DNA of 64,000 nt from Aulostomus chinensis (Eukaryota > Chordata > Actinopteri > Syngnathiformes > Aulostomidae), in the NCBI GenBank assembly GCA_037954235.1, contig JBBMOA010000013.1, forward strand, positions 24,781,192 to 24,845,191, given 5' to 3'. Position 1 is the stretch's first letter. The number at the start of each line of letters is the position of its first letter. Of the stretch, positions 1 through 12,382 are shown piece by piece. The notes below the pieces were generated by a model that was not told the DNA's origin, did not search any database, and worked only from the letters and a program-made list of their open reading frames with translations. The position numbers and the translations under genes are program-made.

Positions 1-233
1 CATATGGAAGAGCGAGAGGAAACGTATACTTTCAGAAGCCCTGGAATCTTAGTTCACGCCAAGATCCCATTTCCACAGCTGTATGGTGTGGTAATTGCAC
101 AGTAATGGCTTTTTATGTGGCTGCTCTCAGGTGGCTAATTATATACACATTACATACCCCGAGTCCTTGTTATTCTAACTTCAGCAAATTAATGACATCT
201 AGCAAACATGATGGGGAATTGCAGCCACAGTAG

Positions 234-265
<32 letters not shown>

Positions 266-2138
266 GGAGAAAAAAATCCTTAAACTCAGAGAGGAAAACA
301 AACAAGTTTTGGCGAGTGCGAACCCTACTGAGGCTCCTAATCTGGCTCCTCTGCACCTGGTGTCATACAAGCTGTGCCCCAGTTCTGGTGTCTAATCCTC
401 GGAGGGACGCGGCCCACTCAGGGTTGGACCTACTTGTTCACAAACCGGCGCATGCATCAGCTTGCAATGTCAAATCAGAAAGAAGACTGCCGTCAAATGT
501 CCAACAGATTGCACACAAGATTGTGAGAGCCTTTTAAATGGGACTTAACTTGTTGACTCATTATGACATATTTGGTTTAGAAATGTGGACCAGCCCCCAG
601 ACTGGGACACAGCTTCTGTATCTTGACATTTAGGAAACACGCCCATAATGTTACTTTTGGCACGAGGGAATGTGACGACATATATAAGGCTGGATGTCAA
701 ACTGTTTTACCCTCTGATGCTCCAAATATGTGCGTTCCTATTTGTTTCAAGGCATGAAAATTTATTGAAAACAGTGGGGAAATCCTGAGGCCAAGATTTC
801 TCTTTTTCTAAATGTTTTTCTCAGATGTGTATCTATGTGCTGTTTGTAATCCAGTAATACCCAGCCGGTCTCCCCCCAACCCCCCAAACTCCCTCCACTC
901 CAGTTTACGAGACACAGTATAGATAAGTTAAACGTCTTCGTGAAGGTAAAGCAGCAACAAAAAAAGACTCTCAACCACCAGGACTCCGCTAATCAATCTA
1001 AACCTCGACCGTGTGACTAAAACGTTTCGGCCGCTCGTAAAACAAAGACACAAACTGATGAGCTTCGTGGTTGGAGGTCCAGCTGCCGTCGCACCAGCGA
1101 TGGGTAAGTTGTCCTTTAAAGCGATACCTCACTCTTAACGTGTAATTTTGCCTTTCAAGGACTCGCGAACGCGCGTCGTGTAACCGCGAGCGAGCACTTT
1201 CTATGGATGTAGCTCACACGCATCGCTCACGGCAGTGCCAAACAAAATAGTGTTGATAGTTTTTTTGTTCTGTTGCGGGTTCCTGGGTATAAGACATCTA
1301 CTAAACAGACATCTTTTTTGGGGGGGGGGCTGCTGTTTTAGCTGGCAACCCCAATTAGCTTTGAGCTAAAAACGCGTGGCTGGCTCTTTCTGCATTCACA
1401 CCGAAGTGATGCAGGAAAGAAACAAATACACTTTTGTGAGGTCAAGAAATACACGTGTGAGTAACTGAGGGACAAAGCGTGTACGTCGGGTGAAGGACCA
1501 CTCAACGCTACGACGAGGCGAGCCAGTTTAACGATTAACCTTTGTCCTTGTTTGAGTGCAACACAGAGACACGAGGCTCATCCTAACTGCTCCAAGAGGC
1601 TAAAAGGCAGCTTTGGTAGATGAGGAACAAACATCACGATGAGGTGATGATTAAAACCTACAGCCTCAACTGATGTCAAACAGCCAGAGTTATTGGTTAA
1701 ACAATCCAATGGTGCCCGGTTATAAACAGCCAGTTTATCTCCTCCTCATCCTGGGAGAACTTTGACAGCTGGTGCAACCCTCAAAGTGTTAGCTGAGCTT
1801 CAGCTGGAGTTCAAACTAGGCTACGTTTCAACTCAGCTGGTGCAACCCAAAACTACAACCGCATCAGCTGAGCTTCTTCTAACGTTCGCTCCCAGCAGAG
1901 TACTACTCATGCACAGCTTCACATTTTCCTCACACTCTCCGCGTCTGGTGGGTGTTCACAAGGAAAAACCCTGGATGTCATGCATTTCAGAGCTGAGCGG
2001 TTAACATGAGAAGCCACCCCGGCCGAGAAAGAGGGAGGGAGATGGTGTCAACCACAGGACTTCTCATCCATAAACAATCCAAGAGGTCAGAACTTTGACT
2101 GCAGCCTCGCGCCTGGGAAGTGCGGAGCAAAATATTAT

Positions 2139-2193
2139 GTATATATATATATATATATATATACATACATATATATATGTGTGTGTGTGTGTG
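2139..2193. repeat. (TA)n(TG)n microsatellite
   Basis: An alternating TA tract runs into a TG tract. It lies within the presumed fgf24 intron 2. Confidence 0.9.
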
Positions 2194-2897
2194 GCAGTGA
2201 TGTTCTTAAATAAGTGGGATTATATGCAGAGTAATAAGTGTAAAAAAAGAAAAAAGAAAGAGTGGATCCTTTCCAAAAGACAAACATCAGCATCATCTTT
2301 TGTCAATCCGACCTCAAAGCATGAAGCTGAGGAAGAACTGAGCCGCTGAGGGATTTATCTCAAATCCCCGCCATCTCTAAACAAACATGAAGGTGTGTTT
2401 GGTTGCGTTTCACGTCAAGGGAAAGCCTGAGTTCATGGCTGAGGCGAACGCCAGCGACAACACTTTTTATCGCCCTGTCGTCTTTCTTCAAAGGCACAGC
2501 ATGAAAACGGATACGGTTGAAACTTCAAACGTCTGGTGCTCATCTTCACGGAGGAAGCTTAGCTGTAGCATCCATTAAAGATACACCTTACTATCTGCTT
2601 GTCACACACACACACACAAAGGGTCACACACACCAAAATAGAAAGAAAAAAAAAAGAATACTCTCTCTTGTTGGCAGTGCACACAAAGTGAAGTTCCAAC
2701 TGTGGTTGCCTCTGTTGTTTTTCCTCATTAAATCACAACCGCGGCGTGACACGTAAGAGCCATCAGCCGCGTGGAGCGGCGCTGAGTGGGCCAACATCAC
2801 GGAGAGACCACGAGCGACGAGACTTTCTGGGTTATTACTTTATCTTTTAAGAGACGCCCTGCTTCTCCAGTACTTGATAAAAGCATCAATCTGTTTA

Positions 2898-2922
2898 AAC
2901 ACACACACACACACACACACAC
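2898..2922. repeat. (AC)n microsatellite
   Basis: A run of about 12 AC dinucleotides. Confidence 0.9.
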
Positions 2923-3117
2923 TTCTACTGAGCCACAACAAACAGCCAGAACTCCCCCGGGCCAGGCTGTGCACGAACCTCATCTTGTCTTATGCGAGGA
3001 GTGGCCAGTCAACACTTTGTTTGTGTCAGTTCTGTCGGAATAATCAAGACTTACATAACATTTCTCTTCTGGGGGGGAGGGGGGGTTCTTTTTTCCCCCC
3101 TTCTTTTTCCCTTTCGC

Positions 3118-3118
3118 A

Positions 3119-3160
<42 letters not shown>
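3118..3160. repeat. (ATA)n trinucleotide repeat
   Basis: About eleven ATA/AAT units followed by degenerate GATAAT units. Confidence 0.85.
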
Positions 3161-3161
<1 letters not shown>

Positions 3162-3678
3162 GTCATCATCATGAACCACGAAATTTACACCAGGATTTTT
3201 TTTTTGACAGAAGTGAGCTGGCTGGTGCTAATTTGGGAAAAAAAGAACAGCTATAATTATAATGTTTTATAACGTTTGTAAATTGTTCGCCAAAGAAAAA
3301 GTCTCCCAATGATGGTAAAATTCCAAAAAGTCTGTGTAATCTGTTATGGTGATAATTAAAGGGGGGGGGGAGGACGGACTACTGCGTAGCTCAAACACTG
3401 CCTGCCTTATTATTAAGAACGAGCGCAGAACCTGCCTCTTTAACGCTATTAAGCTTCTCAACGGTGCAAAAATTCGCCGCATCCAACCCAATGAACTGAT
3501 CCGTGCGTCTCATCCCAGCCACAGCGCGCCGTCAATTAGGTGAGCAGACGCCTGCAAATCATTACGCGACCAATAAAAACCCAAGCAACGAGAGCCAGAG
3601 GAGCCCATCTGCTCACAGAGGAACTTTTAACCTCGGAGCCACGAAACCCTGCTGTAAAATCCCGGAATCATTTCTTAT

Positions 3679-3702
3679 CTCTCTCTCTCTCTCTCTCTCT
3701 CT

Positions 3703-3743
<41 letters not shown>
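3679..3743. repeat. (CT)n followed by (TA)n microsatellite
   Basis: A CT run (about 3679-3703) is followed directly by a TA run (about 3706-3742). The two motifs meet at a sharp junction. Confidence 0.9.
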
Positions 3744-3744
<1 letters not shown>

Positions 3745-3925
3745 TTCAAAAAAGTGTCTAATATTATTGCTTTACTAGCAATTTACAGCGTAGGACCATG
3801 GAAAGGACACGAATTAAGAGTTCCGGCGACTTGAACACGTGTTTTAACCTCAATTCTCCCCTCGTTGTTCTGGTCCTGTTTCCGTGTGCTACTTTGATGA
3901 CATTATAGGCAACCAGTTTGAAAAC

Positions 3926-3936
3926 CACACACACAC

Positions 3937-3999
<63 letters not shown>
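3926..3999. repeat. (AC)n(GA)n microsatellite next to fgf24 exon 2
   Basis: A short AC run (3926-3937) is followed by about 30 GA units (3939-3999). In the gene sense this is a long CT tract starting about 21 nt inside the intron after the exon 2 donor. Confidence 0.95.
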
Positions 4000-4005
<6 letters not shown>

Positions 4006-4021
4006 ACGTGGGAGTACATAC

Positions 4022-4058
4022 CTGCAGCTGGAAATAGAGTACCAGGAAATGTAAACAC
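4022..4058 (-). CDS. fgf24: fgf24 coding exon 2 (37-nt microexon)
   Basis: The acceptor CTTAG precedes G at 4058, which completes the split leucine codon; twelve further codons give CLHFLVLYFQLQ. The donor is GTATGT. A 37-nt exon here matches FGF8-subfamily gene structure. Intron 1 is only 190 nt and very pyrimidine-rich in the gene sense. Confidence 0.82.
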
Positions 4059-4280
4059 CTAAGTGGGGGGAGAGAGAGAGGGGGGGGGGGAGAAGGGAGG
4101 AGGGGGGGGGGTGAATCACACAGGCAATTACATGAAGAAAAAAAGCAGCCTACCTGGATGACAGCAACGCGCAAATATGGAGCATTTTAGCGGCTTCTAT
4201 TGGTGAGAATGTGCTGATTTAATGCGCGGAGATGCGGGGAACACTTACAGGTAGATGAACCTCGAAGGCAGTGGAGACAT
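4022..4280 (-). CDS. fgf24: Fgf24 (FGF8/17/18/24 subfamily), 5' part of gene: exons 1 and 2
   Basis: This is the N-terminal part of a secreted fibroblast growth factor. Exon 1 (4280-4249, 32 nt) and exon 2 (4058-4022, 37 nt) join in frame to give 23 residues that start MSPLPSRFIYL and continue CLHFLVLYFQLQ. The result is a hydrophobic signal peptide of the type found across the FGF8 subfamily. The 37-nt second coding exon ending at a phase-0 boundary is the usual FGF8-subfamily structure. Splice sites are CT/GTAAGT, then CTTAG/G, then CAG/GTATGT. The peptide resembles remembered fish Fgf24 more than Fgf8, Fgf17 or Fgf18; the orthology is inference. Family knowledge: Fgf24 signals through FGF receptors in pectoral fin bud and posterior mesoderm and was lost in tetrapods. 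The beta-trefoil core exons are outside the window. Linkage to npm1 and tlx on the same strand supports the FgfD-block identity. The start has A at -3. Confidence 0.82.
4249..4280 (-). CDS. fgf24: fgf24 coding exon 1
   Basis: ATG at 4280-4278 encodes MSPLPSRFIY plus two bases (CT) of a leucine codon. The consensus donor GTAAGTG follows at 4248. The start context is AAG before ATG. Confidence 0.82.
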
Positions 4281-4760
4281 CTTGACTCGCAGAAATACAC
4301 CTGCTTCCACAGAATTAGAGCCCCGGGAAAAGGTTGGCGAAATCGCCTTCCCCCCCCCCTCCCCCCTCCTCCTTTCTCTTCGCTTCCGCTCCGCCGCGCG
4401 TCCTTTACGCGCGCTGCTGCTGCTCCGAAGGGAAGTAGGAGGCTGAACCCCGGCGTACGGGTGGATCACTGGAGAGCAGCGGAGTCACGGAGTGCAACAT
4501 TGGGTCCCCTGAAATCCCTCCGTCAGCCGGTGCCGAGCGTGGGGAGGATTCAGCGCGCTCTCTCTCGCTCTCTGAAAAAAACAAAAAACAAAAAACCCTC
4601 GCTCCAAAAAAAAAAAAAAAAAAATATCCTTCGAAGTTTTGCCTCACAATCCCAATCCTGCTGCTCCAGAGATCACGAGCTCCTGAGCTCCGTCCGTACC
4701 TGCGGGGGATTTCTACACCTTGCACGGGTCATTTTTATTCTACCAAGTGCCGCGATGGTG
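4281..4760 (-). promoter_or_regulatory. Putative fgf24 5' UTR and CpG-rich promoter region
   Basis: GC/CpG-richer DNA lies immediately upstream of the fgf24 ATG, with GCGCGC and CCGCCGCG patches around 4385-4560 in otherwise AT-rich surroundings. No clear TATA box was identified and the transcription start cannot be fixed. It is called from position and composition only. Confidence 0.45.
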
Positions 4761-6340
4761 GTGGTGGTGGTGGTAGAAAAAAGGAAAAAACACAACAAGA
4801 AAGGAACTTCCACCTTTACAACAACTCGCGTAAAGGAACTTATCCCAAAAAAAGAAGTTTTTTTTTAAAGGAAGAAGAAAAAGAAGAAGAAGAAGAAGGG
4901 GTGTGGAAATGTCAGCAGCAGCGGATCCCTGGAGAGGTCTGGGGGCTGGTGATGGCGCAGCAGTGCCTGTCAGTGGTGTTTGTGCGTCTGCGGCTGGAGA
5001 TTTGGGCACAGAGAGGCTTTTTTGTTGTTGGTGGGAGGAAACATGTCAGCGGTTTGCACCTGATAGGGTAATCTTGGGACCATCAGCTTTGGAGAGAGGG
5101 GTTTTTTCCCTCCCCCCCCCCCCCCTCCCTCCTGTCGGTGGGGCAAAACGCTGCACAGAGAACAAGGAGATGAATTTCTTTTTTTTTTCTTACTTAAAAA
5201 AAAAAAAAAACAATATTTAATTTCACACGTTTTTTTTTTCCTTTTTCCTCACAGGGTGTAAATTTATCTGATGTTCTGACATGCAGCGGTTTTCCCGGAG
5301 CTGAGAGCAGGTTGTTGCTCCGAGGTTCCACGCTCCTCGAATGATCCATAGGATCGTTTCGCTCTCTTTCTGTTGAACGCGTTTTTTTTTCTTCTTCTAA
5401 TAATGATCAGTTTTGGCTCCGGCGACTGAAACCGCGTCTCCCTCTCCTCCTATTTTTGAACTCCGGCCGGGTTGTGGATTGGCCCTCCGCGCTCCCAGAC
5501 AGCATTCAAATGCAGGTTGTTGTCGGGCCTTGATTTTTTTTTTTTTTTACTCTTTTTTTTTTCTTCAATAATGTGCTATAACTTATCCCGCATTTAAATG
5601 AAAGAGAGGTGTGAATGTGTTTACGAGCGCTTCAGAGCTGGCAGCAGTAAAAATGAACCCACATCCCTGCTGCCATTAAACAAAAAAGAAAAAAGGAGAG
5701 GAAAAAAAAAAGAAAAACCTTTGTGGTTCTTCTTTATTGTCCCATTAAAACTGGATCCTCGGCATTCCAGCCCCATTGATATTCAAAATGATCCTAAATG
5801 ATTACATACATAATTTCCCATCTTGGGGATTTCAAAGGGCTTCCAGCAGCGCGTTTAGTGGGGAATTAAAAGGAGCTCCAGCTGCTGGTCAACATCAGCA
5901 GGCAAACAGATAAACAAAAAATACATTTTATTATCTTGACATGTAGTTTTGTTTTGTTTTGTTTTGTATATTCCATCCTTCTGCTTCACAATTTGGATCA
6001 CAACGTCGTGTTGTCTGCACGAGGAGCAAAGCCTTGATGTGGGTTTGATCCTGTCAACCACAGCGCAGGTAAATTATTCCCTAACTATGATGCAGGTAAT
6101 TAACGCCTGACTAATTTGGCGTTGTCTGCCCTGGGGGGAGGAGGGGGGGGAGGGGAGGAGGGATCATGGCAACATTAAAAAAAAACCAAACAAACAAAAA
6201 AACACACACACACACACACAATTTGTTCAGTTCTTCAGCTGCTTCTCATCCCTGTATAAAGATTTCCTCCCTGAAAGTCAAGAAAAAGGGCAGCAGACTC
6301 AAAGGGAACAAGGTGATAAACAGCAATTCCCCCAGAGGCT

Positions 6341-6400
<60 letters not shown>

Positions 6401-6477
6401 ACTGTGGATTCACTCGTCGCCTCTTAAGCACATGTTTGTGACAAAGCTCTCGGAGCATGACTGTAAATCCACAACTG

Positions 6478-6508
<31 letters not shown>

Positions 6509-9500
6509 CTGCAGCTGGATGTGGTCACCTGAGCTAGGAAGGAGAGGAGGAGGAGGAGGAGGAGGAGGAGGAGGAAGGCCCCTGATAGAGAGGAAGCAGA
6601 TATCCAACTGCTTATCTAGAATAATCACAAGACAGGAGCGGCGACGTTCCTGCACGTCTTTTTTTTTTTTTTTAAACAGACATGAACACATCTGGCTGTC
6701 AGGAATAAAGAATTCATCGTCCATGAGCCTCCTTTTCTTTCTCATCTTGATGTAAATAATTTTCCCTTTAAAAAAAAACCCCAAAAGCTGGTTATTGTTT
6801 TTATGCAAAATCAACAAAGAAAACAGCATGTGAAAAAAAATTAAAGGTTTACTTACATTCATAAAATCAGAACCAAATGAAACCGTTTTAATTCACTCCG
6901 GATCGTAAATGAACTTTAAAATAAAAACAAAAATACAAAAAAATGATTCAGCGTTAAATTCAGGCCTCCGAATTTTGAATTTGAGTGGAATTCTACAGAA
7001 TTTGTTGAGACGCTCACGTACGCGTTTGCAAAAAAAAACAAAACAAAACTGAATTGACAAATACCTTTGCTGCCAGTTTTATGTATTTTATTTCCTCAGG
7101 ATATATTAAGATATTTGCAGCGGGGGGGGGGTTGAAAGGAAGGGGATGTAAACCATTGGTCATGTGACTAAAGTGCCTGATAAAACAGCTCCAATTCATC
7201 AAACGCTGGGGTGCAACAGGAGCGAGCGTCATGAATGAGCAGAGATGTTTGAATGTCCAGTTTCTGAGGCTGGGAGGAGGCGGGAGGGGTGGGGGCACTG
7301 GAGAGCCGGGGTAAGGTTACCCGCCGAGATCAGCCGGCAAGAATGAAGGAGTGAGAAAAAAAAAAAAAAAACAAGAAATCTAAAAGTTAAAGGTCTTGGT
7401 TTACCTGGCTTGCTGTGCTTGGCAGCCAATGAAAGTGCTTTCAGACCTGGAACGATCCTCCGCGCGCAGACGCTTCTGCCAGTTCCGTTTCAGTCCCGCT
7501 GAACGGGAACTGAAGTTTTAACTCAGAGCTGCAGAGTGGTGAATGATGTTATTTAGACGACTCCCAGACTCCTTTCAAGCCTTTGAATTTGAACCTCGCT
7601 GCGTCCGTGCAGCTATGCGTGTCTGTCCGCAGCGACGAGACTGTGGGAATGTCACAGGGGATATCTCATTGAAGCTGAGGGAGGAGGCATCTGAGGGCGG
7701 GCGGGCGCTCCGCGGTTCAAAGGGCCCTAGCAGGCATTTAAGGCTTGACAAAAGAACTTGGCAGATCAGTTAGTGAAGCCCAATGTACTACATTAGTGTC
7801 AGGACCCCCTCCGCGTCCCTCCCACTTTGCACTTTCATCTCTGACACGGACATATTGACTTAAAGGAAAAGAGGGGTGCCGGGGCGGCGAGGGAGGGGTG
7901 GGTAGTCGTATTCGAGGGGTGTCCCATTCAACTCCCAAGGTGAGGCAACCGATGCAGAGGGGCGACCACCGTACAAGCCATCCAGAAACCCCTTTTTTCT
8001 TTAAACTAAAAGTCACAGGCCGACAAGCATGTGAAGGCCAAAACGGGAAGGCCTTCTTCCTCTGATCTCACTGAAATCAGCCTCACCCCATTAGGGTATG
8101 CTAACCTCACCCCCCAACCCCCCACCTCCCCAAACACGCTCTCACATCCTTTTTCACACATCAGCCACGCTCCTCTGTAGGCTACTGAAGCCCAGCCGCT
8201 AACGCAGGCTCAGGTTGTAACAGGGTCGCGACACCTTGACATGGCGGAGGGTGACAGAGAGAGGAGCCAGCTCACCTCCGAGACCTTTCAAGTATCACCT
8301 GAAGGAGGAGGAGGAGGAGATGGGGGGGCGGGGGGCGGGAAGTGTTTTAGTAATTTGTCCCCCGTCACAAGTTGTTTGCATGGAGTCATTAAGGGCCATT
8401 TGCCTTGAAGGGAAGGGGCCAGAGAATTTGGGGGGGTGGGGGGGGCTCTTCAGGGGAGAGGCAGTGGGAGTTAAAGGTGAAAATTAAAGCGTTGCTCCTC
8501 AACAAATCATCCCCGAGCACCGCGGTACACGCACGGCACATGAATGTTTCCATTAACTTCAGTCGCCTGCTTAAAATGAATGATGTTTCGCTCCATCTCG
8601 GTCCAGCGGGGAGCCTCAAAGTTGTCCAAAACCATAAACAAAAGTACGGGATCTCTTGTTGCTATTACTAACACATGCACTTCATGTGACTACATGCGTT
8701 TTGAAGACCTCACTTAACTATCCTAGCTTGGAGGAATTCTTTGGCCGCCGCTCAGCACAAAGGAACTGCCAAAATGTGTCACAGCGCTACAACTGAATAA
8801 CAATCACTCGGCAGACCCCTTGTGCTCCAGCTTTTTGGCCCATGTTTGACAGATAAATGTCACCTCCCTTGGACATGCAGAGGTAATCAAAAAGTCTTGT
8901 TTCTGTTCTCAGACGATTCTTGAACAATACGAGTGCCTTAATGACATAATAAGCCCTCAGAGTTGGGTGGACTGGTGGTGAAAGTGTTGGGAAGTAAAAT
9001 GATGTAAGTGTTCTTTGTCAGGTCTTTAAATTTTTTTTTTTTTTTTTTTTTTTTGGTGTGTGTGTTCCTGCCTGAATCGAACAACCCCATAATTGTTTTC
9101 TTAGAGGGCCACAATTACCTAATAGATGGGGAGGGGAGGTGGGTTGTTGTTTGTAATGTGGCATTAAATTATTGCGAGACTTCCAAACTGGCCAGAACTC
9201 ACTGAAACGAAATGTGATTATTTGACAAAAAAACAAAAAAAAAAAAAACACACTGGGCTGCCCCGCCGAATTGAACACCCATCTTCAGCGCCTTGACGGA
9301 TGTCAGTTTACAAGCCTAATCAATGACTCAAAGGCCTAAAATAAATTAAAATAAGCTTGAAAACAGGTTTGAAAAGGTGACGCTTCAGAATCAAAAGGAT
9401 GTAGAAGCCCACCAAGCGCGTGACCCGAGCTCACCCACATAATTTGATGAGGACTTTGATTGTAAGTCATTGCCCCTCACGTCGGGGGTGAGAAGTACGA

Positions 9501-9968
9501 AGTGAGTGTTCGAAGACGAAACCTGTCAAGCTAATGCTTATCTGATTACTGCGCTGTCTGTAAAGCAAGTCATCAGGTGCATCTGGTCTGTTGTTCCCTT
9601 GTTGTGGCAACAGATGTGATTGTGTGACTATCAGATTTGGGAACTTTTCATAACTAATTACTGCAGTTTTGTTTTTTCTTCTCGTCTTCAAAATTACCTG
9701 TCTATACTAATCACAGTCTGTTGGCGACACAACACTAAGGCCCATTGCAAAACAAAACAAAACAAAAAAAAGGAACACGGCGGGGGGGGGGGGGGGGGGG
9801 AATCAATCTTTACAGGACGGTTTTTGTTTCCTGCCACTTAAGTTCCAGATTATCAAGTGGCCACATGGTAGCTTAAGACAAAATGTTGACCTGTTGCTCT
9901 TAGCCGTCTTCTTCAGAGCCAAACAAAAGATAGATAAACCCTCTCTGTGCGGCATTAGGGATCTGAGG
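4761..9968. other. Intergenic DNA upstream of fgf24
   Basis: No coding exon is supported. It holds poly-A/T runs, purine repeats and stretches of complex sequence (for example 7540-7870 and 8340-8900) that could be regulatory. There is no direct evidence of conservation. Confidence 0.5.
6341..6576. repeat. Cluster of (GA)n and (GGA)n purine repeats
   Basis: GA runs lie at 6341-6399 and 6481-6508, and a GGA run at 6541-6576. All have purines on the plus strand, giving a strongly strand-asymmetric 236-bp block. Confidence 0.9.
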
Positions 9969-10378
9969 CGCTAGTTAGCTTAGCATAATGGATAGAAACT
10001 GTTAGCGTACTTCTGTCAACAACAAAAAAAAAAGTTGTCAAGTACACTTTTCTACAGAATGTTGCTTGCTTACATTCGTGGAACTGGAGTTGGTTAAAAC
10101 ATTTGGTATGAAATCATGATCTAAAATCAACAGGAAGTGTAATTTCAGAATCAGGAACTACTTTGTGTGACCGACTGGGAGAGGGACAGCTACCAGCCAT
10201 CACTGCCGTCGCTGGAAGAGAGGACGAGGCTGATTACTTCGGGATACAACGAGATCCTGATCCTTATCAGTTAGAACCAGAATACACAAAAGAGGATCAG
10301 CAGGGAGCTGAGAGGGCAAAATAGGGTCTGCTAACACCTCCCATCCACTCCCATTCATTGTGCTAAGCTAACTGGCGG
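9969..10378. mobile_element. MITE-like element with about 27-bp terminal inverted repeats
   Basis: The left end contains AGTTAGCTTAGCATAATG and the right end, reverse-complemented, contains AGTTAGCTTAGCACAATG. The arms (9969-9995 and 10351-10378) match at almost every base and enclose about 410 bp with no transposase. The motif resembles TAGCTTAGC-type DNA-transposon remnants common in teleosts. No clean target-site duplication was found. Confidence 0.6.
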
Positions 10379-11613
10379 TCAGCCGGTTTCTGTGGGGTCT
10401 CAAGTCACTCGGTCGCCTAAGAGGCTGCACGCAGCAGCAGCAGATCAGGGCTGTTTGGCAGCAAAGACGACAACTTCCTGTAAATTTCCAGCTTTCTCAC
10501 CCTGCTGATAAATCACATTACCTTGTCAGCAGCCATTCAGCCCTGCTCCATAACAGCATCTCTCCTACAGGTGACCTATACAGGCCAGTGTGGATGCCTG
10601 ATTGTTTTCGAATGAAAACTATTTTGTAGGAGGCAGGCGCTGCAGACGCGAAGCAGTCTGACATCACTGCTTTGACTCGACAAAAATAACCTCCAGCTGT
10701 TTCATGTCTTCGGGGGTTAGGCTGTGTTCAGACCGAACCAGCCGCTGCGGTGAAGACGCAGATTCTCATTTGTTTGAATGATGGGAGTCCACAAAAAAAA
10801 AGAAGAAAAAAGAAAGTTGAACCAGAGTCAACTTTTGGGGAAACATAACCTGGTGTCGCTCGGCGGTGGCCCGGCCAGATCAGACCGGGGGAGCCCCTCG
10901 GCCGCAGTCCAACGAAAACAACGATGGCCTTCCTTCAGTTTGAGTCTGTTTGAGCTCAAGGAGAGAAAATGGAGGATCCAACAAACCTTATAATGACACG
11001 CCCACTCTGCCATAATAACACTGCAGCACCTGATTTGATCTGAATCAGCCTTACAAGGACACTTCCAAGCTAGCCTGCTCGCGGGTGTCGGTCCACCACT
11101 GTGCAGATAAAAGTTTGGAAATTTTTATGTGACTCAAATGTTCAAAAGGATTTTTTCCCCCCCTGCAGAATACATTTAGAGTACCATTAAGAAAATCTAG
11201 GAAAGACATTTTAATGAACCCCTAACCCAAGTTTCAGCTTCGTACGGGGACACAGCGCTCCAGAGCCACGTTAGCGGTCCGACAAGTTGTTACGCTGTGT
11301 TGTGATTGGACCTGAGGATTGCACTGTGGTGCAGCTGCTGCCTCTTTTCACAGTCCTGAAATGTAGCACAGCGGTTAGAGTCCCTCCTTGAGCGGCCCCT
11401 GCTCTGGTAAGCTAGCCTGAACCTGCAGTTCCACTCATCCTAATCGCTGAGCCCAATCCATTCCCCTGTCTAGCACCTCTTCAGAGGCCGCTCGCCCCTT
11501 TGTTCTGACAATACACAAACGACCATTCAAATGGAGGGACTCTGTAATCAGTGAAATACTAGCCTCTGGGCTTTGTGGGATAGAAAAAAAGGGAGGGAGA
11601 GAGCACAACATAG

Positions 11614-11619
<6 letters not shown>

Positions 11620-11657
<38 letters not shown>
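11620..11657. repeat. (AG)n microsatellite
   Basis: About 19 AG units. Confidence 0.9.
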
Positions 11658-11660
<3 letters not shown>

Positions 11661-11842
11661 TCCATCCATGACCGATCGACTCTAACTACCTGTCTGGAGT
11701 TTTTAGTTGCAGATGTTATTTGGAAAAACAGGGAAAAAATGTGCCGTTCCAGATGTAAGATGTACAAATTGAAGGCAGGCTGGCATCTCCACCCACTGAA
11801 AAGAGGGCAGGACCCTTCCACACCCATCCTGCTTTGATATGA

Positions 11843-11845
<3 letters not shown>

Positions 11846-11888
<43 letters not shown>
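11846..11888. repeat. (TA)n microsatellite
   Basis: About 21 alternating TA units. Confidence 0.9.
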
Positions 11889-11890
<2 letters not shown>

Positions 11891-12298
11891 TAAATATACT
11901 TTTTTTTTTTGCTCATCTGCTCCATTTCCATCAAGGAAATATGCAACGGATTGCATCACCTTCCGCTATATTTACATAACGCAAAAGATAAAAATGAAAT
12001 ATGATTAACGTGGACTCACTGTCAAAGTATGTTGAGATGTTGCAGGAGCATTTAGTGCCGCAAACTCATCTCAGAACATTTCTTGATGGCGCGGGTCCTA
12101 AAATGGAGGTACGACAACCTTTAGATTGATTTTATCGAGGGAAAATATTTCTGACCTTCTCTTTGACCTAAAAGGTCTCGAATAAAAAAACTCAATAAGA
12201 AACTGACTTCATTTATATTTGCGAGCCTTGCAAATTAAACAAGCTGTGTGTTGCTGGAGATGGATCGATAGCGTTCATCATCGAGAGTTTTTTTGCGG

Positions 12299-12382
12299 AA
12301 TATATATCTATATATATATCTATATATATATAGATATATCTATATATATATAGATATATCTATATCTATATATATATATATA
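12299..12382. repeat. (TA)n with interspersed ATCTATA/TATAGAT palindromic units
   Basis: A TA tract is broken at regular spacing by TATCTATA and TATAGATA. The whole block is almost self-complementary and could extrude as a cruciform. Confidence 0.85.

Larger units (their letters stand above)
1..3920 (-). other. fgf24 intron 2 (partial), no exon recognised
   Basis: This stretch lies downstream, in the minus sense, of the fgf24 exon 2 donor at 4021/4020. I looked for the next FGF8-subfamily exon, which should encode the conserved YQLYSRTSGKHVQ segment, and did not find it on the minus strand. The remaining exons are therefore probably left of position 1. The stretch holds simple repeats and AT-rich DNA, and no other gene is supported. 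Confidence 0.6.

Noticed and set aside
3764..4174. Long minus-strand frame with Ser-Leu repeats
   Set aside because: Most of it is the CT microsatellite and intron; only the 37-nt part at 4058-4022 is accepted as fgf24 exon 2.
4903..5220. Plus-strand open frame divergent from fgf24
   Set aside because: It ends in poly-P and poly-F/K homopolymers, has no known domain, and lies in CpG-rich upstream DNA where long frames arise by composition.
11435..11959. 174-codon minus-strand frame with YIYI and SLSL repeats
   Set aside because: Built from TA and GA microsatellites; no coding signal.
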